Assembly (NCBI GenBank): GCA_963930645.1
Contig: OZ005648.1
Location: forward strand, 109,543,092 to 109,607,091
DNA length: 64,000 bases
From: Salticus scenicus
Taxonomy: Eukaryota; Arthropoda; Arachnida; Araneae; Salticidae
Reading direction: 5' to 3'
Shown: positions 47,031 through 54,735 of the stretch, piece after piece
Numbering within the stretch: position 1 is the stretch's first letter
Layout of the letters: each line of letters starts with the position of its first letter
Position numbers and translations under genes: made by a program
Notes under the pieces: model-generated
The model's input: the letters and a program-made list of their open reading frames with translations, nothing else
What the model was told of the DNA's origin: nothing
Databases searched by the model: none

Positions 47031-47177
47031 AGTATGAATAAATTTACTCTGTAAATTTCTGAAAATAATTCTTCATTAGTAAATCTATTTAATATATATA
47101 TATATTTTTTTAAAATGTAGGTTGGTGGTCCTGGTGGAAGATCTCAGACAATTGAAAGATCAAAAATGGATCTATAA
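21382..47177 (+). CDS. CUEDC1: CUE domain-containing protein 1 (seven coding exons)
   Basis: Joined exons: 21382-21856, 24190-24338, 24615-24813, 29340-29483, 40075-40144, 40305-40425, 47121-47177. Total 1215 bp, 404 residues plus TAA. Every intron is GT-AG and phases match (1,0,1,1,2,0). The N-terminal CUE domain spans about residues 17-60, with the MFP motif at 30-32 and the LL pair at 57-58; CUE domains bind ubiquitin. Two PPxY motifs follow at 82-85 and 91-94 (possible WW-domain/NEDD4-type ligands), then an Ala/Pro-rich stretch. Conserved blocks WNPPLLGELP, QYLEDERIALFLQN and FREKIKNMGK come next, then a basic tail rich in Arg/Lys and an acidic, Ser-rich C-terminus. Human CUEDC1 (386 aa, from memory) has the same block order. 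ATG 21382 is preferred over 21367 because it has A at -3 and G at +4. The vertebrate segment after LER seems to be missing, so a small exon in intron 3 could have been overlooked. The cellular role of the family is poorly known. Confidence 0.88.
22035..22200. repeat. hAT-like terminus (TAGAGTCCTGCAC), intron 1
   Basis: GAGTCCTGCACTCGACC followed by ACCCGA/CGACCCG-type words. It matches, inverted, the end at 39600-39722. A full element could not be delimited. Confidence 0.5.
24190..24338 (+). CDS. CUEDC1: CUEDC1 coding exon 2
   Basis: Acceptor TTCTAG|AGAG, donor AAA|GTAAGC. The exon enters in phase 1 (G plus AG gives Glu) and leaves in phase 0. It encodes the WNPPLLGELP block, one of the best conserved parts of the family, followed by FLKVDG. 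Confidence 0.87.
24615..24813 (+). CDS. CUEDC1: CUEDC1 coding exon 3
   Basis: Acceptor TTTCATAG|AAAG, donor GCGAG|GTATTA; phase 0 in, phase 1 out. It encodes a Gln/Glu/Arg-rich stretch and then the QYLEDERIALFLQN block and the ELKDNKEFLSTLER helix. This block is nearly identical to vertebrate CUEDC1 and is the strongest single piece of evidence for the gene. Confidence 0.9.
26007..26223 (+). repeat. 5' LTR of Gypsy element
   Basis: Starts TGTTGTATAT and ends AACACTACA. It is directly followed by TGGCGTAGTCGT, the likely primer-binding site. Its last 98 bp (26126-26223) match the 3' LTR remnant without a difference by eye. Confidence 0.88.
26255..28072 (+). pseudogene. Gag-protease-RT reading frame of Gypsy element, truncated
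   Basis: A 605-codon open frame starts 31 bp after the LTR. Residues 1-180 resemble a Gypsy Gag. Two zinc knuckles follow: C238-C241-H245-C250 (one residue short in the C-to-H spacing) and C257-C260-H265-C270 (CX2CX4HX4C). The aspartic protease motif is DTGA at 332-335. RT begins near residue 450, and the first catalytic Asp lies in VLDLKDGFF. A frameshift near 27981-27990 puts the last ~27 codons out of frame with RT. The sequence then stops just before the second catalytic motif because of the deletion, so it cannot make a working polymerase. Gag and protease look intact. Confidence 0.88.
28075..28172 (+). repeat. Truncated 3' LTR of Gypsy element
   Basis: A 98-bp remnant identical to the end of the 5' LTR, followed by the TATGC target duplication. 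It contains AATAAA within TTAATAAAGT, which could act as a poly(A) signal inside intron 3. Confidence 0.88.
29340..29483 (+). CDS. CUEDC1: CUEDC1 coding exon 4
   Basis: Acceptor TTATTTCAG|CTTC, donor AAAG|GTCTGT; phase 1 in and out. It encodes an acidic Ser/Asp/Glu-rich linker and then DAAFREKIKNMGK, matching the family's conserved segment before the basic tail. The upstream intron 3 is about 4.5 kb and carries the Gypsy element. Confidence 0.87.
29980..30540 (+). repeat. Diverged tandem repeat, about four units
   Basis: Units of about 137 bp start near 29987, 30123, 30260 and 30403 with GTGGCCACCATTTTGAAACAAGATGG-like sequence. They continue with TTGATTAATAAACTTGG, a TCATGCATGTTCATAAAT-like word and TTATGTGAAATTGAAA. 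In CUEDC1 intron 4. Confidence 0.72.
31048..31209. mobile_element. piggyBac-type MITE
   Basis: 162 bp, TTAA at 31044-31047 and 31210-31213, ends CCCCTTCCGCTCCAGG and CCTGGAGTGGAAGGGG. The inner palindromes GGACGTA...GCACGTACGTCC are repeated twice. Confidence 0.85.
31846..32040 (-). repeat. tRNA-derived SINE
   Basis: Read on the - strand, 31932-31860 folds like a tRNA: A-box TAGCTCAGTAGT, B-box GGTTCGATTCC and seven acceptor pairs with wobble. The anticodon loop ACGTTAA lacks the usual U33 and the head is joined to a conserved SINE body (GGTGACCTTGCC..., TTGGAGTTGTGCCATG), so this is a SINE and not a tRNA gene. Confidence 0.75.
32118..32540 (+). repeat. SINE partial plus full unit, head to tail
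   Basis: The first, headless unit starts at AGCGGAAGGCCCGGG (32120). The second has a full tRNA-like head at 32400-32475 with B-box GGTTCGATACC. Both are followed by CAC..AGTTGGTATAAAAAATCA and CACTCCAAAA. They share the TTGGAGTTGTGCCATG segment between units. Confidence 0.75.
32744..33050 (+). repeat. Dispersed direct repeat, copy 1
   Basis: Shares with 46697-46982 words such as AAACTTTTGAATTTAATAA, GTCAAATAAAGCTGTT, GAAGCCTGATTTGAATTG and GTGACACAC. The two copies are 14 kb apart in introns 4 and 6, same orientation. Confidence 0.8.
33379..33530. repeat. Array of GGTGCAAYTGRCCC words
   Basis: Four copies of GGTGCAA(T/C)T(G/C)(A/G)CCC followed by (T/G)CG-type sequence at about 33380, 33415, 33450 and 33500, within 150 bp. 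GC-rich against an AT-rich background. It looks like the end of a small DNA transposon, but paired ends were not resolved. Confidence 0.5.
34196..34768. mobile_element. TA-flanked MITE in CUEDC1 intron 4
   Basis: Left end TACTGTATTTTCCTGTGTAT (including TA); right end complemented TACCATATTTTCTTACATAT. The match continues through ATARTCC(G/A)TGG. About 570 bp, no coding capacity, mariner-like by its TA target. The ends are diverged, so it is old. Confidence 0.65.
34897..36626 (+). mobile_element. Tc1-like DNA transposon in CUEDC1 intron 4
   Basis: 1730 bp, TA on both sides (34895-34896, 36627-36628). Inverted ends begin CAGTAGTGGACAAAATTGTG and extend with good matching for roughly 100 bp, including TTAGTGGTTTGATGTCTAATA-like sequence on the left against its complement on the right. 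It contains a broken transposase frame on the + strand. Confidence 0.92.
35352..36386 (+). pseudogene. Tc1-like transposase, three in-frame stops
   Basis: One frame of 345 codons runs from ATG 35352 to TAA 36384-36386. It is interrupted by TAG and TAA at 35370-35375 and TAA at 36000-36002. The N-terminal helix-turn-helix region (SEQGYSYKEIRRNI) and the DDE domain are readable: first Asp in VIWSDETK (35814), second Asp in QQDSTPCH (36090), Glu in PIENLW (36195). That leaves 34 residues between the last two, the classic DD34E spacing. There is no frameshift, so it decayed by point substitutions only. Confidence 0.9.
36627..38299. other. Intron 4 stretch, nothing recognised
   Basis: AT-rich, several long homopolymers, no paired ends, no coding frame. 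Confidence 0.6.
38300..38540 (-). repeat. tRNA-derived SINE, unit 1 of intron 4 cluster
   Basis: The - strand head (about 38422-38350) has AGCCAGGGTAGCTCAATGG and a degraded B-box. It is followed by the same tail as at 32118 and preceded by the TTGGAGTTGTGCCATG body. Confidence 0.75.
38585..38725 (-). repeat. tRNA-derived SINE, unit 2
   Basis: A second - strand unit directly follows unit 1. Head at about 38711-38640 with GGCCCGGGTTTGATTCCCGG. It is joined tail to head, giving a dimer. Confidence 0.75.
38728..38872 (+). repeat. tRNA-derived SINE, unit 3 (inverted)
   Basis: A + strand copy with head at 38757-38827 faces unit 2, separated only by GCATTGTTATGTGAGAAATGC. Together they form a palindrome of about 290 bp that would be hard to replicate or sequence. 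Confidence 0.75.
39241..39359 (+). other. Candidate alternative terminal exon in intron 4
   Basis: A strong acceptor (T-rich tract ending CTTGCAG) precedes 39241. Spliced from exon 4 (phase 1) it would read Asp-Val-Ser-Lys-Lys-Leu and stop at TAG 39258-39260. AATAAA at 39354-39359 could end the transcript. VSKKL resembles the start of exon 5 (VSRKKF), so this may be a decayed duplicate of that exon or an alternative end that drops the basic and acidic tails. No transcript evidence is available. Confidence 0.3.
39595..39722. repeat. hAT-like terminus (GTGCAGGACTCTG), intron 4
   Basis: Several CGGGT(C/T)GGG(T/A) words, then CCGACCCGTGCAGGACTCTG. Inverted partner of the end at 22035. The 8 bp outside each end do not match (GTCTGGAC against CCTGAAGG). 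Confidence 0.5.
40075..40144 (+). CDS. CUEDC1: CUEDC1 coding exon 5 (basic tail)
   Basis: Acceptor TAATTAG|TTTC, donor CTAT|GTATCC; phase 1 in, phase 2 out. The 70-bp exon encodes VSRKKFTQLARLF followed by an Arg/Lys cluster, corresponding to the basic helix after the NMGK block in vertebrate homologues. The cluster could be a nuclear-localisation or lipid/RNA-contact patch (inference). Intron 4 before it is 10.6 kb. Confidence 0.82.
40305..40425 (+). CDS. CUEDC1: CUEDC1 coding exon 6
   Basis: Acceptor TATATTTAG|ATTG, donor CCAT|GTAATA; phase 2 in, phase 0 out. It encodes ILGDGSNPSRDNLLLHEDEY and an acidic Asp/Ser/Glu run. The short intron 5 (160 bp) ties it to exon 5. A nearer AG at 40279-40280 would give the wrong phase. 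Confidence 0.82.
40660..41450 (+). repeat. Head plus diverged tandem units in CUEDC1 intron 6
   Basis: Head AAAGTATTGTAATTAT...TTTTAAGGTCTCTTGAG at about 40670-40745. Units follow with ATTGGTATGTATGTTACAGG at about 40829, 41088, 41256 and 41384, TAGATTTTGATGAGTCTAG, and CACAAAGAAAAATTCTTTATTATTATGGCC. Spacing is irregular, about 130-260 bp. Confidence 0.7.
41451..41484. repeat. 34-base T homopolymer
   Basis: One of many A or T runs over 20 bases in the window (others near 1399, 1880, 24080, 34501, 47000, 57711, 57979, 63338). Exact length is unreliable in assemblies. Confidence 0.9.
41859..44104. mobile_element. Large foldback element in CUEDC1 intron 6
   Basis: The left arm 41859-42345 pairs with the right arm 43437-44104 over about 490 bp once the MITE at 43648 is removed. 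Shared words include TCAAATCAACAC, TTCTTCTACTACAAATGTAC, TATTTTGTTCCCTAAT and AATTATTGT. The spacer is about 1.1 kb and has no gene. No target duplication is evident. Superfamily unknown. Confidence 0.8.
43648..43813. mobile_element. Tigger/pogo-like MITE inside the foldback arm
   Basis: 166 bp, TA at 43646-43647 and 43814-43815, ends CAGTCGAACCTCGTTAA and TTAATGAGGTTTAGCTG. Absent from the partner arm, so it inserted after the foldback element formed. Confidence 0.82.
44700..46112 (-). mobile_element. Tcb-like Tc1/mariner element in CUEDC1 intron 6
   Basis: 1413 bp with perfect 33-bp terminal inverted repeats starting CACTCATGGACAAAAAAATT, and TA at 44698-44699 and 46113-46114. It is much more GC-rich than its surroundings, as expected for a relatively young or transferred element. 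The transposase lies on the - strand, antisense to the host gene. Confidence 0.93.
44855..45880 (-). pseudogene. Tcb-like transposase, several stops
   Basis: Read on the - strand from ATG at 45880 to the stop at 44855: 342 codons in one frame with several in-frame stops, including one in the first ten codons and two near 45360-45380. Readable parts are the N-terminal DNA-binding segment (SQFERGRIIGM), the first Asp in VVLSDESRFNL, the second in QQDNAQPHTA and the Glu in SPVEHIWDHL. I count 32 residues between the second Asp and the Glu. The last 151 codons are open. Confidence 0.9.
46697..46982 (+). repeat. Dispersed direct repeat, copy 2
   Basis: Partner of 32744-33050. It lies shortly after the Tcb-like element and before exon 7. 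It includes a G-rich stretch (GGGGTTTGAGGG) in both copies. Family unknown. Confidence 0.8.
47121..47177 (+). CDS. CUEDC1: CUEDC1 coding exon 7 (C-terminus, stop)
   Basis: Acceptor AAAATGTAG|GTTG. The last 18 residues (VGGPGGRSQTIERSKMDL) end at TAA 47175-47177. The phase fits exon 6. The acceptor lacks a long pyrimidine tract directly before the AG but has a T-rich run about 15 bp upstream. This is the least certain exon because the C-terminus is poorly conserved. Confidence 0.7.
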   Translation, partial: VGGPGGRSQTIERSKMDL

Positions 47178-47239
47178 AAGCTTATTCACACCCAGAGATA
47201 TAAAGCATGCTTATAGTTTGATAATTTGGTATAGAGCAA

Positions 47240-47245
47240 AATAAA
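47240..47245 (+). promoter_or_regulatory. CUEDC1: Candidate poly(A) signal of CUEDC1
   Basis: AATAAA 63 bp after the stop codon. It gives a minimal 3' UTR that ends before the TTAA-flanked repeat at 47441. Further signals downstream cannot be excluded in such AT-rich DNA. Confidence 0.4.
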
Positions 47246-47539
47246 ATCAAACTAATTAACTAAATCCGAACACAAGTGTGCATTTTTATACTACAGTACT
47301 CAATGCTTAAAATACACAGAGCATGATATTAGTCATGTAACAGAAAGTAAACTGATATTATTTATGCATTAACTATGCATTGTATTATATTAAGTATATC
47401 TCAGTCATATGCAGAATATTTGGAATCTTGTAACATAAAATTAACCCCTTAAGCACCACGGTGTATCTGCATACACCATTGACTTTTCTATTTGAAATAC
47501 TGTACATGTGTACATCCAGGTTGCAACCTTCTGATAATG

Positions 47540-47610
47540 GCCCAGCTGGTAGCTGAATGGGTAGTGTTCTGACCTTCAGGTATTAGGTGATGGTTCCGAA
47601 TCGCAGTTTA
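47540..47610 (+). repeat. tRNA-like SINE head fragment
   Basis: CAGCTGGTAGCTGAATGGGT resembles an A-box region and GGTTCCGAATCGC a B-box with an extra base. Too degraded to be a tRNA gene. Confidence 0.45.
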
Positions 47611-48186
47611 GGCATTGATGTTTGTAATGGTTTAGAATTCACTTTAAGACATAGGTTTCTGTCTAAGGCAGAGTTCACACTAGAAAAAAAATTTGAATGG
47701 TATTTTCCCACTCTAACAAAAAATTCAAGTGGTATTTTATAAATTTAAGTGAGTAATTGCATTTATTTACACCCCATATTAAAATTTAACAATTGTAAGA
47801 ATTAAGTAACTGTTAAAATGGTTATTATTAAAGATTTTGCTACTTTTTTAAAGTCAAAATATACTGAATCTAAAATTTTATCAGAAATTCAACTGAAATT
47901 GATCTTGATTTGAAGAATTCAAAGCATGCCCAATAGAAGCGGAGTTAACTAGAATAATCAAAATTATTTCATATATTATTACAAATTATCTGTACATATA
48001 TCACTATCAGTATGTGTATTTAAAAAAAAAAAAAATCTGTACTGCAGTGGTATCTTGATGTATAGTATGCTCGCTTCGCAAGCATTAAAACTACGAATGA
48101 AAATCTGTCTATGACAGAATTTAATTTAGTACGACAGGACTACTTATATTTGTATTTTAACACCCTTTCAAAAGAAAAAAAAAAAA

Positions 48187-48447
48187 ATCTGAAAACACTA
48201 GTCTAAATAATCAAGAAATACTTAGCCAAGACCCATTGATTCTGTGGTCAGAGTACATAACTACGAACCCGAAGGTTGTGAGCTCGATCCTCACCAATGG
48301 GAAGTAAAAAATAAATAAAAAATCTGAAAACACTAGTCTAAATAATCAGGAAATATTCAGCCAAGACCCTTTGGCTCTGTGGTCAGAGTACACTACTACA
48401 AACCCGAAGGTTGTGAGTTTGATCTTCACTGATGGAAAGTGGAAAAT
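48187..48447 (+). repeat. Tandem duplication of a tRNA-like SINE unit, period 135 bp
   Basis: Two copies, close to identical by eye, start AATCTGAAAACACTAGTCTA at 48186 and 48321. Each has a tRNA-like segment with TCTGTGGTCAGAGTAC and GGTTGTGAG(C/T)T(C/T)GATC, and each ends in an A-rich tail. Confidence 0.8.
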
Positions 48448-49443
48448 ATATATATATAAAAGTTTTTATGAATTTCACAAAATATTTTAAGATAAAGTAA
48501 GAAATTAAATTGTAAAATTGGATATTGGCAAGCATTTTCAAAGTCGAACCCTATAAATTGGTAATGACGCATAATGCCAGATTGAAAGAAATAGTCCTGC
48601 CATACTAATAAAAAAATTAAATTTTTATATTCTCTTAACAAACTTTTGGAATTAAGAATTGCTTTAAAATGATTGCTCAATTTTTTTTTTTTTATCGTTT
48701 TGGACTAAAAAAAATGTAGAAAAGATAAAAGATCAAAGCAGTAATTATATTACTCAAAACAATTAAGAAGTGAGTGAAATGTTATGTGAACAATTGGAAA
48801 AATTCTGGGAAAATCCTCCATATGATATATTTTTAAATGGGATTTTTTAAAATACAGTGAGATTCTCGCAATCCCACCCTCTATCGGGAACTCTGGCCTA
48901 AGGAGACTTAATGTGCAAAAAAGGGGAGAAAAAAAAAAAAAACTAGAATGTCACTCTAAACTTATCTTCTGATTTTTTTTTTTTCTCCCTTTTTGCATCA
49001 ATAATTGCTGTTGTGATTTTAATTTTTATGAGCCTTATATTGTTTTTGCTCCCAATAAAGCAGTGGTCACCACTGGTAATCTACAAGAAAATTTCAATGG
49101 TCTGCAGAAAAAAATCTCTCTCTCTATTACTACTTCTGTTTTTTTTGTGATAATAGCTGGGCGGTCCCTTTTAAAACATCAAATAGAGAAGTAGGTTTCA
49201 TTGCTTCAATAGCATTTTTCAAAACAATGATAGTGAAGTTCCTGAAGTAAACACAATAAATTTTGTAAGGCTTCAAGAGACATTTGTGCTCTCTATAATT
49301 ATCTTTTGAAGGAAAACAATAGAATAAATTTGAAATATTTAATGTATAATTCATGGAAAAAGGACTTCTCTTTGAAACATCTATCTTATATTCAAATCAC
49401 ACTTATTTGGCTTAAATCTCTACATTCCTGACTGCACCTTTCT

Positions 49444-49765
49444 CGAGTGGGCAGTGGTAGCCCAGTTGCAGAGCATTGAGCTTGTAATTGGAGAATTGCA
49501 GGTTCGATACTAGAGTTGGCAAAAGACCATCATGTACATAAATGGTTGCTGGAACATGTGAAATAAATAGTAGCTTCAGTATTCCTTATGTTCTGTAAAA
49601 ATAATACTTCTGGGGGTTACCAAAGTTAGGGAGTCGTCCTCATTTGCAGAGGAACAATATTGTGATGGCATGTCTCTAAACCACCCATAGGAGTGAATCC
49701 CGAATAGTCACTAATTGCTTACAGCCTAGTTCTAGTGCTACATTAAATATACTCAACCCAGGGGT
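49444..49765 (+). repeat. tRNA-derived SINE
   Basis: Head at about 49450-49520: GTGGTAGCCCAGTTGCAGAGC (A-box) and GCAGGTTCGATAC (B-box). The body includes GGGAGTCGTCCTCATTTGCAG and ATAGTCACTAATTGC. A partial copy of the body is at 49990-50160. Confidence 0.65.
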
Positions 49766-49989
49766 GTTTGTGTTCAGGGTTTACCTCTGATTTCAGGGTG
49801 TTTACTCAACCCATCCGTATTTTCATATTTCCTATAAAGTTATTTTTTGCTTTCATTGGTTGTTCATTTGTTATCCCAGGTGATATGTAAATGAAATGTA
49901 AAAGAATTGGGGGCTTCTGGCCTAAACAGTGAGTATTATGTGATATTTTGGGGTTTTTTTTAATTTGAGGCTCTAATTTTCAGGCTTTT

Positions 49990-50160
49990 TACCTTTGAGT
50001 CACAATCACCCTTGTCAACCTCAGCCTCTCTTCTTTTTTTTTTTATCTGTTCTGCAGAGGATCAAAGTTGTGATCACAAGTTTCGGGGACCACACTTAAG
50101 GTGAATCCAATTGCCTGCTACATAGCTCTAGTGCAACGTAATACCAACACAACCTCAACC
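49990..50160 (+). repeat. Partial SINE body
   Basis: TGCAGAGGATCAAAGTTGTGAT, ACCACACTTAAGGTGAATCC and CTAGTGCAACGTAA match the body of the SINE at 49444 without the tRNA-like head. Confidence 0.55.
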
Positions 50161-51088
50161 TTCTTTTTCTTATTTCCTATGGAATTGTTTTGTATTGTCC
50201 AACAACTAGTAAGAGGAATGTGATTATTTTGTATTGTTTCAAATATTTTTGTGCATGCTTAAATATGCTCTAATTTGGTCTTAGAGAAATAGATTTGTGA
50301 TTTAATATGTAAGATTACGCTGGTGGTTTCTGTAAATGTTAACTTCAGAATTTCCTGTATCACTTTTATTCACATGAGAGCTTTCACTAATGAAATTTTT
50401 CTCAAGAGATTGATAAAATTTATTTTCATATCACACATACAGGATTTATAATCATTAGCAAAGTCAACTGTAGTCGATTTGATAAGTCTTAAATCTAAAT
50501 TCAATCCATATCAAAATCTCAATTTTGAATCTCTGAGAAGTAAATACCTTTTTCCTCATTTAAAAAGCAATGAAAAATTTTGCAAAAGACATTTTTATCT
50601 GCAAAAGCAATTTAAACAAGAAACCATTAAAATAAACTGCTTATCATCTTGTTTTTAACAGTAGTTAAACTAAAAATTGGTGAACAGATTATAAACAAGC
50701 AAAAACACAAAGTAATATTTAAATAAGCTTAAAACATTTTGTAATACTTAAGGTAATTTTATTACTATGAAACATTTTAAATGCCTTTCTTATGATTAAA
50801 AAGTATTAGCAATCATCTTAATCATTATGAATATTAATTTTTCCTTTATTTAATTGCAGAAAATTATTTTAAAAGATTACTATATAAAAAGAGTGGTGCA
50901 AAAGCTGCACAGACTGATGGTGGTATATATGTTATGTTTGCAAAGGCATTTAGGGTTTGAAATAGATTTATTTTATATTTATAAAATAGGTATTTCCTGA
51001 TCATTATTCTATAATTAAATTTGTGCTCTTTTTAATAAATAACATTAATGGTCCATGGTATTTTATATTATAAATATAGTTGTTCTTG

Positions 51089-51090
<2 letters not shown>

Positions 51091-51125
<35 letters not shown>
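51091..51125. repeat. 35-base A homopolymer
   Basis: Longest run seen. It lies inside the probable piggyBac-like unit and could be the tail of a retroposed fragment. Confidence 0.9.
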
Positions 51126-51127
<2 letters not shown>

Positions 51128-51860
51128 TTGGCGACCTCTGGAATAGCGCATACATAGATAATTTCTTCTATATTACTGTTCTTTATTATAATGCAGCAAC
51201 AGTTTGTAAAATCTACAAACTTTATACATGTACTATTTGTATGCTTTCATACATTACTTATGTGCTTTTTATTTATTTCAGGAAATAAATAAACCTTTAT
51301 TTCATAACATATTTTATGATTATATATTACATAAACAAATTTTGATGGAATTTAAAATAACTGGTATTGAGCATGCTCTCCTCTCATTAAATTGAATATT
51401 GTGCTTAAGGGGTTAAGTTGAAGCTTAATGCTTTAAAGCGGATCTGATTTTTTTTACTTTAATTTCATTACTGATATCTTCTGCAAATATTGTCTTTTTA
51501 TTTTATTTTTTGTTTAATTCTGTATCAATGTAACTTTGGTTTTTATTAATGATCCATAAAGTTATATTGATTTACTTTCTGTGTATTCTTATGTCTTGGA
51601 AATTTTTACTGATTTCTAATCATAGTTAAATCAAATTTCATATTTAAATAAATAGTAGTAATTTTTAACCTTTAAATATAATTTGTTTTAAATAGTTATT
51701 ATTTCAACCTTTTGTAAAAATGTATTTACTTTAGTTAATTCTATTAATTAAAAAAGAAGAGGGGAAAAAAATCAAAACTAACCTTTTGAAAATTGGTATT
51801 TTATTTATTTTTTCCAAAATAATGCCTTCTTTAAAGCTATTTTTGACACAATTTTACGTA

Positions 51861-52001
51861 CAGTAAGACCCCGCTTAATGCAGGGGATACGTTCCATCAA
51901 AGTAGAGCGTAATGAGAAACAGCGCGTGCACAATTTCGGGGAATCTCCGGGTTGAAATAAAAGAGCGCTAAACCAAAACAGCGTTAAGCGGGGTCTTACT
52001 G
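51861..52001. mobile_element. Tigger/pogo-like MITE
   Basis: 141 bp with perfect 18-bp ends CAGTAAGACCCCGCTTAA and TA on both sides (51859-51860, 52002-52003). The inner GCGCTAAACC / GAGCGTAATG-type words also partly pair. Confidence 0.88.
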
Positions 52002-52784
52002 TATATTTGTAATCTGCAGCTAAAATATTGTGATGAGTAATCAAAATATTTCACACACAAACTATACAAAGGAAAAAAAAGAAGAAATTTAAAGATATGC
52101 GAGTTTTCCAGTGTTTGTATTTTTAAGGATCTTTTGAAATTGAATAAAAACTATTAAAAAAAAACATTTAAAATTGACTGGAAGAAATGTTATAGTCTAT
52201 TTTTATGCCATAAATATAATATTATTTATATGCCTTTTGATTCTTTATTAATATCACTTTTTGTTAATTAATGATACATGAAAGTATCCATTTCTGCAGT
52301 TAAAAAATATATAAATAAATGTGGCTATATTTATATACTTTAACTATGTTAATTAATACTTCTGTCCAGTTTAAAAACCTTTTTCCAATTTGCTATGTTA
52401 TGATGGTGCTTATTCTTATATTTATACAGGTTGACATCAGATTAATTATACACTAAAAGATATTTATTAGTTGATTTTTATTTAATGAGCTTACTCTATA
52501 ATATTAAAAAATTATTTCAAATCATTGTGAACAAATATAAAGCAATAAATCTTAATACAAACAAAACTTTGTATTAGTATTAATTTGCAAGAAATTTTGA
52601 GTTAATTTAATCTAAAATTTGATAAAGTATTTCATGGAGCATTTAAAATTTTATTATTTATTTTATAATTATTGGAACATATAAATCTTTACTTTTTCTG
52701 TTTTGAGTATTTTAGCTATATTAATTATAATTTCATTATATGACATATATGATTTTTAAAGGATTTTATATATGTATATCTCAA

Positions 52785-54478
52785 CTGAAGAGCCAGAAAA
52801 ACTAGTATACGTATGTATCTGCAAATAACAGAGGTATGCAACCAAACACTGTGATGCAAAACATTTGATAACACCAATACACAATAAAATTTTCTCAAAG
52901 CTGTTAGAGCACTTCTGCTGCTACAATGGAAGATTAAGAAAATCTAAATGATTTTGAATGTAGCGTTATAGTTGATGCATGGGAGAGGAAACAAAGTATC
53001 TCTGAGGTACTCATGAAATTTGTTGTTTCGCCTGTAACCGTTTTACAAGTGTACCAGGAATGTAATTGGGCTTCTAATAAAACACGAGATTTCTGACACT
53101 GGTGCAGCTGAAAAAAGACCTTGAAAGAATGAGAGCTTAGATGACTAATGAGAATTTTAAAACAAGATAGACATGCAAAATTACTCAATTCAGATTCTAG
53201 TTTTAGGACATTAACAAGTGTCAAATTGTGCAACAGACATCATTGATATGGGTTTTCAGAGCTGAAGGCACACTTGTGTACTGTAGTTGATTGCACCACA
53301 CAAAAATTTACATCTCCCCTAAGCCTGCCAATACCATCGCCATTGGACTGTTGATGAAACACATTGTCTGGTCTGATGAATCTTCTAATTGTATCCCACA
53401 GATGGATATGGAAACAACCAGACTTAATTAAATGAAAGAATTTTGAGAACACAAAATCTCGATGAAAAAATTTCTGCTATAAAGCATGAAAATTAAAAGG
53501 ATAAATAAATTTCAAATAAAGCATTTAAATTTAAAAATTAAGTTACTTCTATCGATATCAAGTTTTTGTTAAGAGACAAAGAGTCTTCTTTTACGTAACC
53601 AAATATTAATTTTTGTCTACCATATCTTTTGTTTGTTGTATTTTCATTTGAATGTTTCTGCAGTAAATAAGTTTGATAGTTTTTCTCATGAAGCTCTTCA
53701 CCGGAAAACCGGCAATTTACTTTTTGCATCAAACTGGGATAATTCATTTTCTGACCCAGTGTAATATATGGGGGAAAAAAATCACTTTAAAAAAAAGCTG
53801 GGCAATACCATGTACTGCTAAAGAATATTATTCATGAACCTTTCTTAATGGTCAAAACGAACTGCCAATTTCGGCATGTAAGCTTATACCACACTCTGTA
53901 ACAGAGATCACATTTTCACAATTCATTTGTGATTCGCCGATCACAGCATCTCTTGCTATTATACGACGTCATGCATTTCCTATGACAGCATTTATTGGTG
54001 CTGGTGGAGTCTTTGAGATGGTATGAGACTTGATGTAGAACTCCTGATATACTTAGAAACAATTCTGATAGGTGACCAGTTGCATAAGCATCCTGTCTGA
54101 TTATTTATACCTATTCATATCCATTGTGCATGCCAACAGGTATAGAAAATTTTAGCAGGATGATGTGACATCCTACGGGTTAAGAATTACTACCGAGTGG
54201 TTCCATGTTTGACTTTAGACACTTTAGTCATACAAAAATCCCCTAAATTCCTAGACAACATTGTGCATAATTGAGCATATTTAAAATGCCTTGCAATGTT
54301 CTGTTCAGAAAGGATTGCCACCACTTTGCACTTCTATAGGTTTATGAATTACTCTGCAGAATTTATGATGTGATTTGCCTCCAGACTTTTAGATATTAGT
54401 CGAGTCCATTAGTGTTCTGGTGTTTGTGGGAGCCCTACATGATATTAGGCAGGTGTATCAGTTTTTTTGGCTCTTCAG
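52785..54478 (+). mobile_element. Decayed Tc1-like element
   Basis: Imperfect inverted ends: CTGAAGAGCCAGAAAAACT on the left and, on the complement of the right end, CTGAAGAGCCAAAAAAACTG. About 1.7 kb. The interior holds a badly broken + strand transposase. The target duplication is no longer clear. Confidence 0.75.
53040..54470 (+). pseudogene. Tc1-like transposase relic
   Basis: Fragments on the + strand in changing frames: IVWSDESSNC with the first Asp at 53375, QDDVTSYG with the second Asp near 54150, then IIEHI near 54260 and SVQKGLPPL near 54300, where the C-terminal part of this family is expected. There are many stops and a foreign-looking or rearranged stretch between about 53430 and 54110. 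Not functional. Confidence 0.65.
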
Positions 54479-54496
54479 CATATGTACATTTAAATT

Positions 54497-54727
54497 CAGT
54501 GGCAGCTCATGAATGGTATTTTAAGAGGGCTGTAAGCTAGTGATTAAAAACAGTACATTAGCATGGAAAACTTTTTCTTCTAATTGGCTCTTGAAATATC
54601 AACATAGTTACATTGATTGTTGAAAGTTGAAATAAGCGAATCAGCCAGTAAGGTGAGTAAAGATTCCATTCTGTGTACTTATTTGAAACGTTTCGATCCC
54701 TAATAATTCATTCACGAGCCACCACTG
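54497..54727. mobile_element. hAT-type MITE, family C-like
   Basis: 231 bp, ends CAGTGGCAGCTCATGAATG and CATTCACGAGCCACCACTG; 8-bp duplication TTTAAATT/CTTAAATT (7 of 8) at 54489-54496 and 54728-54735. The ends resemble those of the 4.8-kb element at 13945. It begins 18 bp after the Tc1-like element ends. Confidence 0.82.
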
Positions 54728-54735
54728 CTTAAATT

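Larger units (their letters stand above)
47445..51412. mobile_element. Probable piggyBac-like unit, non-autonomous, 4 kb
   Basis: Perfect 12-bp ends CCCCTTAAGCAC / GTGCTTAAGGGG flanked by TTAA at 47441-47444 and 51413-51416. No transposase; the interior is a pile of SINE fragments and a 35-A run. The ends resemble those of the small MITE at 31048. They could also be two unrelated ends, but 16 matching bases with the right target make one unit likely. Confidence 0.6.
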
